From Bathymodiolus brooksi (taxonomy: Eukaryota; Mollusca; Bivalvia; Mytilida; Modiolidae), in contig OY804580.1 in the NCBI GenBank assembly GCA_963680875.1, positions 95,013,353-95,077,352 of the forward strand: a stretch of DNA of 64,000 bases, written 5' to 3'. Of the stretch, positions 1 to 9,981 are shown one piece after another. Both the position numbers and the translations under genes were made by a program. The stretch's first letter is position 1. Every line of letters begins with the position of its first letter. The notes beneath the pieces were generated by a model. The model had not been told where the DNA came from. It saw nothing but the letters and a program-made list of their open reading frames with translations, and did no database searches.

Positions 1-1
1 A

Positions 2-783
2 GGTGGATGGTGCTTCTATACTACTGTTATCTGTATTTATTTTGATAAGCAGATGACAAACACCAGTGAACTGTGGCTCCAAATGGGAAACGTTAGTAGT
101 GTTAAGGACGGTCGTAGGTTTTTACCTATTCATGAACTATGTTCTTTTCTCTCAGAAATCACATGTAGAGTTCTTCCTGGCGCACATGCTCTCTTCTCTC
201 TGGGTGTAACACTACCTCTTCCTCCTTTGGAAATGGCAAAAAGTTAGTGTACAAAATACTGAAAGATGCAGCATCAGATTTCCATGATTTAGACAATTTG
301 GGAGATCCCGGCAAAGGTGTTGCTATTTCATGCTCTTCACGGTTTGTAGCTAGGCTTTATGATCAGAAGTCTTTTGCATTCTCCCATCATAACATTAACA
401 AACTTCGAGTAAAACTTGCTACAGGTCGGGATGCAAGTCTGGCTAGATTACCACCTTCAGAAGCGGCGCTTCGTCAGCATATTCTTCGTGCCTCATTCCA
501 GACCAAAGTTTGGCATGCTTCCTGTCTGGCAAAACCACCTCTGCCTTCACCAATGGAATACGGATGGCGAACTGTCAAGGATTCTTTGCATCCAGTCTAC
601 TTTGAAGGAAACATGTCAGCAGAATTTCTTCGTGGTCTAGTGTGTTCATGCAAGGGGAAATCGCAATGTAAAAAGTCCTGTGTTTGTGCAGAGCAGAACC
701 TTGCATGTACTGACTTATGTTCTTGCCAAGGATCAGAATCATGTAAAAACGTCCATTCATATATCCTTGCAGAAGACGTTTAA
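2..783 (+). pseudogene. Frameshifted C-terminal fragment of a multicopy invertebrate CXC-domain protein family
   Basis: Two overlapping frames together read like one protein. Frame A (open from the window edge to about 195) contains LWLQMG, RRFLPIHEL and LPGAHAL. Frame B (open from 169 to the TAA at 781-783) continues with SGCNTTSSSFGNGKK, then RLPPSEAALRQH, and ends in a cysteine-rich block (CSCKGKSQCKKSCVC...CSCQGSESC, residues about 133-167 counting from a GTG at 247). From memory, this order (hydrophobic strand, 'HAL.GCDTTS.FG.GK', 'LPPSEAAL', Cys-rich end resembling a tesmin/TSO1 CXC module) recurs in uncharacterised, probably mobile-element-linked proteins of molluscs and cnidarians. 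The switch between frames near 190-200, inside the GCDTTS motif, indicates a 1-2 nt indel, so this copy is probably dead. The GTG at 247 is not a credible start. The N-terminal part lies left of the window. No function is assigned. Confidence 0.6.
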
Positions 784-1628
784 TGTGTTAACAACATAAT
801 CATGTACACTTTTTTGACGAGCTGTTTCATTGTTCTGCAAAGATCTTGTTTCGCTCAAGTCTTGTGTAGAACAGCTCCAATTTCCACATGAAAACAGTAG
901 TTCCAGTCACTCAGAATGCCTTGTACAGTTGTTTTGCCTTATTTGTTGCTGATTTATATTATGTTGATGCAGTTTGTTGCATACAAGAAGTTGTGTTTTT
1001 GCTTTTAACCCACATATAAGTATGTTTTGTATGAGTTAATGTTGCCAATTGGACATGTACCAACACAAATCTATGTGAAGAAAACTTATATTCCTCATTA
1101 TAATATGGCTATTATTTATATTTATTTTGTAGAATACATATTTTTCTATATTTTCTTTACGTTTGGATAAGTTTTAATGGCTTTAATATCGACAGTTTGG
1201 AAAATTACCAGGTTTTTAAGCGAAAACCCTCCCCCTTTTTGTGAAAAGACATAAATTTGCACAGAACAATTATTTTTCTATGACATCCCACGTTTTAGAT
1301 AGAAAATTAAATAAGGAAAACCAAATATGCAATTTTTCGTCTTTCTTTAATGAAAAAGGGATCTAATTGAAATTTGGTATTCAATGAATTTTTGTGTGAA
1401 TTTTTTTTTTGACCTTTGACCTTGATTTCTGGAAAACTGCACCATATTTTCTTTTGACGACCAAATTATTTTGAAAGTACTAACATTGCCAAGTCGAATG
1501 ATATATGACACAACCGTATAGTATTCATGACGATTAAATTTTAGAAATGATGACTCTAGTCACCGGGCTATATGTCATACAGTGATACATAGAAAGTTGC
1601 AAAATGTTGTTTATATGACAAAGAGTAG

Positions 1629-1667
<39 letters not shown>

Positions 1668-1840
1668 GGGACCAGCATCTTAAAAACAAAAAAACAAAAA
1701 AAAAGGGAGCAACATAGGGTCCTGTCCACAAGTACCTGTGCTGTACACATGTAAATAATATTGAGCCAGACAACGTTCAAATAAATAAAGTTGCCAGTTG
1801 CAAGAATCTAAAGGATGTTAAGCATTTAAAATTAGTATTT
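784..1840. other. AT-rich non-coding stretch with an A31G6 tract
   Basis: I see no supported gene here. The only distinctive feature is an uninterrupted A31 run (1634-1664) followed directly by G6 (1665-1670), then a second A-rich, G-interrupted run. The apparent reverse-strand frames across it are poly-Phe artefacts of the homopolymer. The run could be an old retroposon tail or a simple slippage tract; I see no matching element body next to it. Confidence 0.5.
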
Positions 1841-1972
1841 AAAGGACCTTTATATAATTTTTTTTATACTTTTCGGTTATTTCATTTTTAATTCGTATAA
1901 AAAATTAAATAAAGGTCCTTTATATAAATTGTTATACTTTTCGGTTATTTCATTTTTAATTCTAATTCTATT
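1841..1972. repeat. Two-copy tandem repeat, period 70 bp
   Basis: A segment beginning AAAGG(A/T)CCTTTATATAA and containing ATACTTTTCGGTTATTTC and ATTTTTAATTC occurs at 1841 and again at 1911, in the same orientation. The copies differ by a few substitutions and a short T-run length change. No coding potential is seen. Confidence 0.85.
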
Positions 1973-2047
1973 GAAGGTTCTAAATTTTTATAAAGGAAAA
2001 GCTTGCTGCTCTCATCAATTTTGTCTATTTTACCTAGGTAAAGTTTA

Positions 2048-2505
2048 ATGATTTTTCAATGGGGAATATTTTTACAAAATTTCGTATCAGTGACCAGTCT
2101 TGAAATAGAGAAGGGTCGCTATAATAAAACTCCATGTGAAGAAAGACTATGCAAGCATTGTGGAGTCATTGAAGATGAAGCTCATTTTATTTTAAAATGT
2201 AAAGTAAATCAGAATCTGAGAGAATCTCTGTTTAATAATATTGAATTAGATAATGAAATTTTCTTAAAATTTTCTGATGAAGAAAAGTTAGTATATTTAC
2301 TAAATCCTGCTTCTGTGCAACATGTTAGAGTTATTGGCTTCTATTTGAAACGGTCATTAGAACTGAGGACAGAAGTCTTATTGCGACATAAATAACTCAT
2401 TGTTTGTCCTTTTTTTTTCATACACACAATTGTTTGTTTGTTTGTATTTTTCACAGACATGTTTATATATGCTTAATGACAATAAAGTTAAAGATTTAAT
2501 TTAAA
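2048..2505 (+). pseudogene. Non-LTR retrotransposon (LINE) 3' fragment, plus strand
   Basis: The frame 2048-2395 encodes about 115 residues with EIEKGRYNKTPCEERLCKHC followed by IEDEAHFILKC. That gives a C-x2-C ... H-x4-C arrangement typical of the zinc-knuckle-like region downstream of the reverse transcriptase in many animal LINE ORF2 proteins. No reverse transcriptase lies upstream in this orientation, so the copy is 5'-truncated. The displayed ATG start is incidental. After the stop, a short untranslated tail carries AATAAA at 2481-2486, which I take as the element's 3' end signal. It lies tail to tail with a separate reverse-strand LINE that begins about 90 bp further on. Confidence 0.72.
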
Positions 2506-2590
2506 GATAATTAGTTATTATTTTACTGTACAATTTTATTATTTACACCGCAGTGGATCAATAATATATTTAATTTGGATTATACATCTA

Positions 2591-4515
2591 CAATCAATCA
2601 ATCATCTTTATTCTCATAAACCAAATACAACGGTACAGAGAAGACATACATATACATATAACAAATACAGAATAGATATAAACATATATACAGTATATAC
2701 AACAAAGACATGGGTGTCAGACAGCCTAGAGAACAAAAGATTTATTTATATTTCGTATAAATTTACATAATTTTTCTAAATTTTGTTTTTGATAAGCACT
2801 CATGATTTGTTTAAATTTAAGAATATTTGGTCTTTCTCGTAAATTTGTAACAATGAACCTATTTCTAAAGTTTGAAAAATGTTCACATTCCATTATGTAA
2901 TGGTATTCATCTCCAATAGTTATATTGTCACATTTTGTACATATTCTATTGACACGGTCAATATTATTCCACCGCCCAGTTTCCATAGGTAATTTATGAT
3001 TGGTAGTTCTGAATTTGCATAGGGGATAAATATCCTTGTCTTCTAAAACTCTAAAGTAATTTTCAAATTCGAAATTTTCCTTAAATATTCTATAATTCAA
3101 TGCTTTTGGGGAGTGTTCAATTAGGGAGTACTAGCCCTGTTTAAATTGATCATGCAGGCGTAATTTGATACTCGAAATTAACCAATTAGAATTTGGAATA
3201 TCTTGATTTATCCAAATACTAGAGTAGCCTGTTTCATCGAAAAGTTCTTTTAAATATTTAATCCAGACGAAGTGAACATTTTCTTCAATAGAAAGAGTGT
3301 ATAAAAGTTTATATGATAAGTACGATAGTTTTGTTTCTTTCCCCAATAAAAGTCTGGCCCAAAATGACACCATCCTTATTTTTATATCAATTTCGATAGG
3401 AAATCGTCCCAGTTCCCCATAAATCATATAATTTGGTGTCGATGATTTTAATTTCAATAGTAATTTACAAAATCGTAATTGTATTTTTTCCAGACAATCA
3501 ATATTTTTACTATATCCCCAAATTTCCAACCCATAAAGAAGTATAGGTTTAACCATTTTATCAAATAGTTCGAGTTGGCATTCAACAGATAAGTTATGAG
3601 TGCGTCCTCTTTTTAAAACTTCATACATAGCCTGTTTGGCCTTTTCTGCTTGCTTTGTGATTGCTTTATTGAAATTTCCAGTTCTGTTTAAAAGTATTTC
3701 GAGGTAATTAAATTCGTTTACAATTTCTATTTCAGATCCATTTAATGAAAAATGTATATCTACAAGAGGTCGTCCTCTAGAAAAAATGAAAAGTTTTTTC
3801 TGCATTTACTTTCAATTTCCATTTTTTGCAGTATTCTCCAAAAACATTCAATTGAGCTTGTAGATCTTCGCGTGATTCAGCCATAATAACAGTATCGTCT
3901 GCATACAATAGAACAAAAAGTTTCAAATAAATATTTAAATTTTCTTCAATTTTTTCTGAAATTGTTTTAAGACCTGGTAGGTTTTCTTTTTCCAAGAAGC
4001 TTTGTAAATCGTTTAAGAACAATGCAAACAGAAAAGGTTACAGAATTTCTCCTTGTCTCACTCCTATATCAAAAGAAAAGTAAGCTGATTTACAATTATT
4101 ATAATTTATACAAGATGTAACATGTTTAAAATAACTTTGTACATTTTCCCGTTTATATTGTTTAATAGAAGTTTATACCACAGTGCTACTCTCTAGACAG
4201 TGTCAAACGCCTTCTCAAAGTCGACAAACGCACAAAATAATTTCTTCTTTTTACTTTTTAAAATTTCGAAAAATGAAAATAATGTAATAATACTCTCTGT
4301 AGTCGAGTATGATTTCCTAAATCCGAATTGGTTTTCCTCTAACAAAAAAAGTTCTTCTGAGAACACCCGTAGTCTTTCATTTAAAATAGCAGTAAACAGT
4401 TTGCCAAGACAACTAAGAATGGTAATTGGACGGAAGTTTTTGGGATCTAAAGGGTTGCCTTTATTCTTATATATCGGTGTAATACACAAAGAACTTAAAG
4501 GTAAAAACCACATGT
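2591..4515 (-). pseudogene. Decayed LINE ORF2 with reverse transcriptase domain, minus strand
   Basis: Read from 4513 down to 2726, the fragments give a reverse transcriptase in the expected order: ITPIYKNKG and NFRPITILSC, then QFGFRKSYST and CAFVDFEKAFDTV (first catalytic Asp), VRQGE, and YADD at 3905-3894. These are followed by the LINE thumb/C-terminal region (KPILLYGLEIWGY) and a C-x2-C...H-x4-C zinc motif (ICTKCDN...YHYIMEC). The copy is broken by a TAG at 4193-4195, at least one indel between 4193 and 4040, a TAA at 4038-4040 within the conserved region after VRQGE, a frameshift near 3790-3805, and a TAG at 3131-3133. The 3' end carries AATAAA (TTTATT at 2607-2612 on plus) and short ATTG iterations at 2591-2604, as in CR1/L2-like elements. 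The 5' end is truncated just upstream of 4513. Clade assignment is uncertain. Confidence 0.9.
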
Positions 4516-4559
4516 GTTTGTTTCTATCTTGTCATGCTGACTTCTATTAATAACTGATA

Positions 4560-5340
4560 AGATAGATAAGCCCCTCCCACTTCCTTATTAGCTATTCAAA
4601 CAGATTTTTATCTAGGTCAGAAAAGATTGTGACGGGAAGATGTCGTTTTTGAAAAACTACATTGTTGGTTAAAGAGAAAGTAGAATTATATATTTATATT
4701 CAAATGTCTAAAAAATTTGCTCAACAACAGCAAATACATTACTAAAGAACAGTAAACAATAATTACTGCTTAATAAAATGATTTTTTTTTCTTGTCTCAC
4801 CAATAGACTTAATATAAATATATCAATTTCAAACTTTGACCTATATAATGTAGATTTAAAAGTGAAAAATCACGTGCGTGAATATATATTGATAGTAAAT
4901 ACGTATTATGTGTGAAAGTGGCGTTAAACACCATAAGCCTGCTATATTCAAGTATTATGTACACATGTAGAGAGCTCTGCATGTAGAGCATGGCATTACT
5001 TTTATAACTTATATATTTAAATTAATTGTACTTACATTTCCTCCTTTGTGTTTGGAGTACACTTTCACGCATGCGTGTAAATGTGAAATTCTTCCTCTTA
5101 ATCTTATGTTCTGTTTGCAGAAAATATCAAGATAAAATCCCCGGGATGAATATCATATAATTTTATTTCCTCATCCATTACATTCATTCTTTATCATGCG
5201 ATAACATATTATGGATGTATGCATGCAAATTTTTTTCAAGGTAGTAAACAATTTTTTTTAATTATCCATCCATAAGATGACCTTGGTTGATCATTGATAA
5301 TACATTTTAACTACAATGGATGTCAAGATGAATTTAATAA
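4560..5340. other. AT-rich intergenic stretch with a SINE tail remnant
   Basis: No coding region is supported. At 4912-4936 the sequence GTGAAAGTGGCGTTAAACAC plus CATAA matches the 3' tail of the SINE family seen complete at 6727, 9409, 15482 and 15995. This is either a severely 5'-truncated or an eroded copy on the plus strand. Confidence 0.55.
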
Positions 5341-5346
5341 GTCTGA

Positions 5347-6274
5347 CAGGGGCGTAACAACGACGGTAGCAAAAAAGCACGGGCCTACACATTTTTTTTC
5401 AAAAAAAACAAAACAAAAAAAAACAAACAAACAAAAAATAATTTGCTTGCTTCATTTGCATTTGTGCATGGGCGCTTGCTACCAAAGGTTATATACTGTC
5501 AATGTAGGCTAGTAGCATGCTCTGAATGAAGTGCGGAAACACGATCGGGATGCTCCATTGAAAGTGATGGCAGCGAATCGTAAACCTCACGTAGAGTATC
5601 GAAGAGAGGGTTTCATTATTGTAACTAGTAACAGTCTAAAATCATACATACATGTATAATGCAATAATAAAAATCAAATGGTTGCTTATGTCGATTTTTC
5701 TCCGACAATAAACAAGGTCATATGCTTTGCAAATAGCTATTTATCAACCTCTTTTTTTTTACTCTGGAGATTCTGATGACTACTTTGAAAAGAGTTATAT
5801 TTATCCACTATCAATTCCCAAAATTGCTGTAATCTAATTGTCGGCTTGCATGTTGGCATTACCACAGACCTCGATTATTGACCATATCCCGTGTTGAGAA
5901 ACAAATCAATAGCCGGCACCTTGAACAAAAAGCTTGTCAAATACCAGTGGCATGGTGTTTTTTTTAAACATCGGGTCTCTGTTCCTCTATTTTTACTGCA
6001 GTTTTTAAACAGTTTTTTTTCTAATCCTCCTCTTTATAGTTGAAAGATGACGTAAATATTGTTCATTGAGTTGTTGTAATTTCCTTAAAAAACCAGTTTC
6101 TTTTCCATTTAAAATCCTAAAAATCGCTGATCTCATGGGGGGCTTGCATGGTGGCATTACCACAGACCTCGATGACCTCGGACCTCCGACCTGGACTCGC
6201 TGGAGACCTTGCGCGGTCCCCAGACCCCTTGCCGATCTTGCCTACACATGAATGTACACTTTGTTACGCCCCTG
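5347..6274. mobile_element. Candidate non-autonomous hAT-like element (CAGGGGCGTAACAA termini)
   Basis: CAGGGGCGTAACAA at 5347-5360 is mirrored by TTGTTACGCCCCTG at 6261-6274. Including flanks, 19 of 20 positions pair (5341-5360 with 6261-6280). CAGGGG-type ends about 14 bp long are characteristic of hAT-superfamily transposons. The interior has no transposase. It contains a direct repeat of about 32 bp (GGCTTGCATG.TGGCATTACC and onward) at about 5846 and 6141. The expected 8-bp target-site duplication is not visible (AAGTCTGA versus TAAGACAT), so the copy is either old or a coincidental palindromic pair. A further lone CAGGGGTGTAGCCAG end lies at 6329-6343. Confidence 0.45.
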
Positions 6275-6328
6275 TAAGACATTCTGGTATCTCAATGATG
6301 GTTCATGATACGGAAGTTAGGAATATGT

Positions 6329-6440
6329 CAGGGGTGTAGCCAGAATAATAGAGAAGAGATGTATAGAGACAAGCTGCTTCGGGGCCGCTCAAATGTCTCC
6401 ATGGGGCGAAGCCCCCCGGAAGCTCACGGGTTATATACAA
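6329..6440. repeat. Lone hAT-like terminus and GC-rich repeat remnant
   Basis: CAGGGGTGTAGCCAG at 6329-6343 resembles a second hAT-type end. It is followed by GGGGCCGC and the near-palindromic GGGGCGAAGCCCC block around 6403-6416, which stands out against the AT-rich background. No inverted partner was found, so only an eroded end is claimed. Confidence 0.3.
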
Positions 6441-6726
6441 CAGAAAGAGTGACGTTTTTGATCATTTTGGAAGTGCTTTTAACAACACGAAATTCATATT
6501 ATTTTGTTCGTTTTTAACACTAGACATGTCTATATAGCGGTTTATGACAATACCTGATTAATTGGTATTTTGACGATACATTCATAAAAACTTCAAATAA
6601 ACTTAAAAATTTGATTTAGCATAATTACTAATAATTACCTCTTCGAAGATTAAATCAACACAAAGAAATTAATTTGTATTTTGTTTTACTTTCATCACAC
6701 AGAATCGAAATCAAAAGTCAATACAA

Positions 6727-6997
6727 GGGGCCCGGGTGGCTCAATGAGTTAGGTCGTTGGATCTAACAGCTTATACAAGCCTATCACCAATACGGCGTGA
6801 GTTCGCGTCCAGCTTTGTAAATTACAAAAAGGTGCACTCGACTCGCAACTGCAAGTGATAAAGTTTACCAGTTGCTTGTCCAGGGTCGGTGGTTCTCTGC
6901 GGGTCCTCCGGCTTCTCCCACCACTAAAACTGGACGTCATGCTATAGCTGAAATACTGCTGAAAGTGGCGTTAAAACACCAAAAATCAAATCAAATC
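6727..6997 (+). mobile_element. tRNA-headed SINE, full length, copy A
   Basis: Begins GGGGCCCGGGTGGCTCAATG with an A-box-like TGGCTCAATGAGTTAGG and a degenerate B box (GAGTTCGCGTCC). The body is conserved with the other copies (CTCCGGCTTCTCCCACCACT, AGCTGAAATA, GAAAGTGGCGTTAAA) and it ends in an AATCAAATCAAATCA tail. It is flanked by an 11-bp target-site duplication with one mismatch, AGTCAATACAA (6716-6726) and AGTCAATATAA (6998-7008). The promoter boxes imply RNA polymerase III transcription of the parent. The family resembles molluscan V-SINE/RUDI-type elements from memory; that name is a guess. Confidence 0.85.
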
Positions 6998-7019
6998 AGT
7001 CAATATAAAATTTTAATCA

Positions 7020-7532
7020 GCCATGGCCGCTATGTCTCTAACCAATCTGTCACCAAAGGTGCACCACTTGTTCATTATCATCTCTGCTAAGTTCGAGTGA
7101 ATTATGTAAAGCGGTTCTCAAAAGGATGATGGTGAAAATGCATTTCCCATAAAAATTATATGTAATCTATCACCTACGATGGTGGCCATTTTGAATTTCC
7201 TATCCACACTAAAGTCCCAACACTTGCTAACAACATTAATAGGAGCATATGTACCAAGTTTCACCCCAGTACCTTTTTCGGTTCTTGAGAAGACGCTTTT
7301 AAAAGATTGACCAATCAGAAATTTCAAAGTCCTGTGGCGGCAATGTTTATGACGAATCAACACCAAAGAAACAACACTTGTGCGGGAACTCATAGGGAAC
7401 ATCACTGCCAGTTTGGTTTCTTGTTCTGTATTTCTCAAGAAGAAGTTTGAAGTATGAAAAGTTAACAAACAGACTGACGACAGACATCAAGTGATGGCAA
7501 AAGCTCACACTGGCCATTTGCCAGGTGAGTTA
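7020..7532 (+). repeat. Mollusc-type dispersed repeat with a hairpin terminus
   Basis: The text contains GTACCAAGTTTCACCCCAGT, GGTTCTTGAGAAGACGCTTT, AAGTTAACAAACAGACTGAC and GACGACAGACATCAAGTGATG, and ends in AAGCTCACACTGGCC-ATTTG-CCAGGTGAGTT, an imperfect hairpin. From memory this order matches a very common dispersed element of bivalve genomes whose end is a GCTCACCTGG/CCAGGTGAGC hairpin. The reverse-strand open frame through it (7118-7468) has no family resemblance and is taken as chance. No TSD was identified and the 5' limit is approximate. Confidence 0.55.
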
Positions 7533-8040
7533 AAAACAACACTGACAAATTTTCTCTGTCAGATTATTTTCAATTGTATTCGGGTCAGAATATTTATTTT
7601 TACAAGATTTGGAGGCCAGCATATTTATTTTCTTTGCATCGTAGTAAGGAATCCTGATAGACATGATATTTATTTTAATTTCTCTGACAAGGCCAATTTA
7701 GTTTTAGTTTCCGATGGTTAGCATATTTAATTCCTAAACTATCAGCCCCCCTCCCCTCAGAATCAAATGGCTTCCCCCTAATTGCTCCTATTCATCTTAT
7801 TAGATGAAGAAAAAAACGTACGTTTACAGATGAACCACAAGAGATAGATGCCAAGTGATGTATTTCCTTTCCAATATGTGGACACTAAATTTGCAGATTC
7901 ATAAAACAAACAATCTTCAATAAGAATTATTTATATTAATTTATGACTAATTCAATAATTGGAAAAAAAGGTAATAATGCAAAAAAGTCCAATTTTCCAG
8001 TAATCTTCCAACATGTACATAGTCTTCAAAGATTGGTGTT
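7533..8040. other. AT-rich stretch without recognisable features
   Basis: Nothing supportable is seen beyond local repeats of ATATTTATTTT near 7588, 7620 and 7666. No coding frame with recognisable motifs is present on either strand. Confidence 0.4.
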
Positions 8041-8042
8041 AC

Positions 8043-8252
8043 TTAGTAGGAAACCACCCAGTGGCAAACTGCATCCCAGTACTCTTCCAGGTTCCTTGCT
8101 CCATTCCTATATTCCTGTTTTAGTCGAATCAATCTGCGTTCAAGATCTCTCCATTTCCTTCTTCTTTGTTGGATGCGTGCACGGACGACTCGGTAATGCC
8201 TTGTTCATCCTTAAAGCAACGAATGAATATTTCACTGGCGATGGTAACCTAG
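8043..8252 (-). pseudogene. Possible decayed coding exon, basic helical segment
   Basis: On the minus strand, a pyrimidine/TAG acceptor-like site (TTTTTGCTAG) precedes a frame reading ASEIFIRCFKDEQGITESS. A second frame picks up with VRARIQQRRRKWRDLERRLI, continues through GARNLEEYWDAVCHW and stops at TAA (8043-8045). The two frames would join by a single indel near 8185-8190. The segment is Arg/Lys/Glu-rich with aromatic residues in helical spacing, and looks like real protein rather than random translation. I do not recognise the family. It could equally be a repeat fragment. Confidence 0.35.
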
Positions 8253-8479
8253 CAAAAATAATAATAGATGTATAATTTTTTTTGGGTTGCTAACTATATT
8301 TTACTTATACAAAAATTTGAAGTATACGACGAAAACTTGAATCGACTTCTGAAAATTATTGAAATATTTGTTGATAATAAAATTCGACGAATAAACAGAA
8401 TAATTGTCGAAAAAATATGGTTTAACTGCTAATTCTGTTATCACAGTCAAGAATGGTCAGAATAAATTAAAAAAAAATG

Positions 8480-8531
8480 TTTTATTCTGAAACATGTGAA
8501 TTTCAGTTGTTATTTTTTTATTCTGAAACAT
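8480..8531. repeat. 35-bp tandem target sequence split by the adjacent long-TIR element
   Basis: TTTATTCTGAAACATGTGAA plus TTTCAGTT at 8481-8508 is followed by a second TTTATTCTGAAACAT ending at 8531. The rest of the second unit (GTGAATTTCAGTTT) reappears at 15158, immediately right of the long inverted-repeat element. The simplest reading is a pre-existing two-unit tandem repeat whose second unit was interrupted by insertion. Confidence 0.65.
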
Positions 8532-9034
8532 CACTGTCGTGTACCCGATAAGGAATGGTCATTTCAAGATGGCGGATTGTAAATCATCAAAAAGGTAGGT
8601 GTGAAGATTTTGACTATTATCGTTCTTTATAGGTTATCTTAGTGTCTATGAGTTACTCGTTTAGATAGGACAGTCTTTTTTCTACTTCACCATTAAGTCA
8701 GTAAAGCTTGATCCTTTTGTTTTTATCGTAAACTGCCTTCGGTAGTTGATCAATGCAGCGACAAAGATATCGAGGCGTAGAATCCAATTTATTTCACCAA
8801 TTCCTACCGCCTAGTGACTTTTTATATTAATATGTTGATGCCAAAATTATTCAAACATGTGAATTGTCCAGCAATTTTGTTTTCAGCCTTTGACAAGCCT
8901 TGTATCCCTCTTAAAACGTCTATGAAAAGTTTGTTTATGTCACGGAATGGTCACGACAAAAACTTGACAAAAATGTATAGGAATGGTCTCATGTTTTGAG
9001 TGAAGGAATGGACTTTCAAGCCAAGGAATGGTCT
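8532..9034 (+). repeat. Left terminal inverted repeat of the 6.6-kb element
   Basis: Inverse match to 14649-15152. Its inner half carries repeated GGAATGGTC or close variants near 8551, 8944, 8980, 9005 and 9024. A chance open frame (from 8814, ending at 8999) is shared with the other arm only because the arms are copies; its start is GTG and no protein family is recognised. Confidence 0.9.
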
Positions 9035-9236
9035 GATTGAACATATCGGATGTAAAGCGGGAGCAATGGCTTTGTCGTTCATCCAGTGTTCACACTCGCA
9101 TAAAATCTTATTTTTCCTGTCTTACTACATTCACTGTCATGTATTTCAATTGGTTTGTCAATATGACGACATACCATTCGCTTCTCTGATATACTGTAAG
9201 CGTACGTTCTTTCCGATGTGTAGAATGTCCGGGAAC

Positions 9237-9317
9237 GTAAATACCCTAGTGTATTTCTACCTTGCAGTATGCACTAGTGTGTTTATTCCGTAAGGAAGAA
9301 ATACACTAGTGTATTTC
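9237..9317. repeat. Iterated CTAGTGTATTTC motif with a perfect 20-bp palindrome
   Basis: CTAGTGTATTTCT occurs at about 9246 and 9306, with a variant CTAGTGTGTTTAT at about 9274. The last copy is embedded in GAAATACACTAGTGTATTTC (9298-9317), a perfect 20-bp inverted repeat with no spacer. No adjoining gene explains it as an operator. Confidence 0.7.
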
Positions 9318-9408
9318 TGTCGTGGAATTCCTACCTTAGTGCGTCTCAAGTGATATTTTCTTCGTATGGTAATCTAGCGAAACTCCTCAACTACAGGCAG
9401 TTATGTAT

Positions 9409-9671
9409 TGATTTTTTTTTAATTTTTGGTGCTTAACGCCACTTTCAACAATATTTCAGCTATATCATGGTGACCAGTTTTAGTGGTGGAGGAAGTCGGA
9501 GTACCCGGAGAGAACCATCGACCATGGGCAAGCAACTAGTAAACTTTTATCACTTGCAGCTGCGAGTCGAGTGCACCCTTTTTTGTAATTTACAAAGCCG
9601 GGCGCGTATTGGTGATAGGCTTGTATGAATTGTTATATCCAACGACCTAACTCGTTGAGCCACCCGGACCC
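9409..9671 (-). mobile_element. tRNA-headed SINE, full length, copy B (reverse)
   Basis: Reverse complement of the family seen at 6727 and 15995. The head reads CCGGGTGGCTCAACGAGTTA on the minus strand, and the tail is GGCGTTAAGCACCAAAAATT plus an A-rich end on minus. A perfect 13-bp target-site duplication GGCAGTTATGTAT flanks it (9396-9408 and 9672-9684), the clearest insertion scar in the window. The SINE lies inside the long-TIR element, so it inserted after that element or its ancestor. Confidence 0.92.
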
Positions 9672-9981
9672 GGCAGTTATGTATAATACATCACCATTTC
9701 AGTACACACCACTATTTTATTTGGACCGATGTTCTCAACTTTTATTATTATTTTTTTCTTCTTTTCTTTTACTTTTTGGATCTTCGGTTTTCTAACCACT
9801 AAGTCTAGACCACTGTTAGGTTTATGTATTAGTTTTTTCGTACATAGGTGCTTCAGTTCACATATATTATTTTAATTTTCCTATGTTTAAAATCAGTACA
9901 TGTATTTACTTCATGAAAACAAAAATATACGAGGTTACTTAAATCTTCAATAGATATATCGTGTATTTCTCATTTTTACAG

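Noticed and set aside
53..247. Separate 64-residue gene
   Set aside because: Its N-terminal part continues the upstream frame and belongs with the next frame as one frameshifted protein; its C-terminal part is out-of-frame reading.
1534..1780. Reverse-strand ORFs rich in Phe
   Set aside because: Produced by the A31 homopolymer and neighbouring A-rich run; no other coding signal.
4200..4550. Plus-strand 116-codon ORF
   Set aside because: It is the antisense shadow of the reverse transcriptase N-terminal part on the minus strand, where real motifs are present.
6727..6810. Functional tRNA gene
   Set aside because: Only the A/B-box head of a SINE is present; it does not fold into a full cloverleaf by inspection and is continuous with the SINE body and tail.
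6749..6940. Reverse ORF similar to that at 16018-16212 as a protein family
   Set aside because: Both are antisense readings through copies of the same SINE.
7118..7468. Reverse-strand 116-codon ORF
   Set aside because: Lies inside a dispersed repeat typical of molluscs read in the opposite direction; no family motif.
8814..8999. 61-codon ORF shared with 14684-14869 as a conserved gene
   Set aside because: The similarity is fully explained by the two positions being arms of the same inverted repeat; the start is GTG and no family is recognised.
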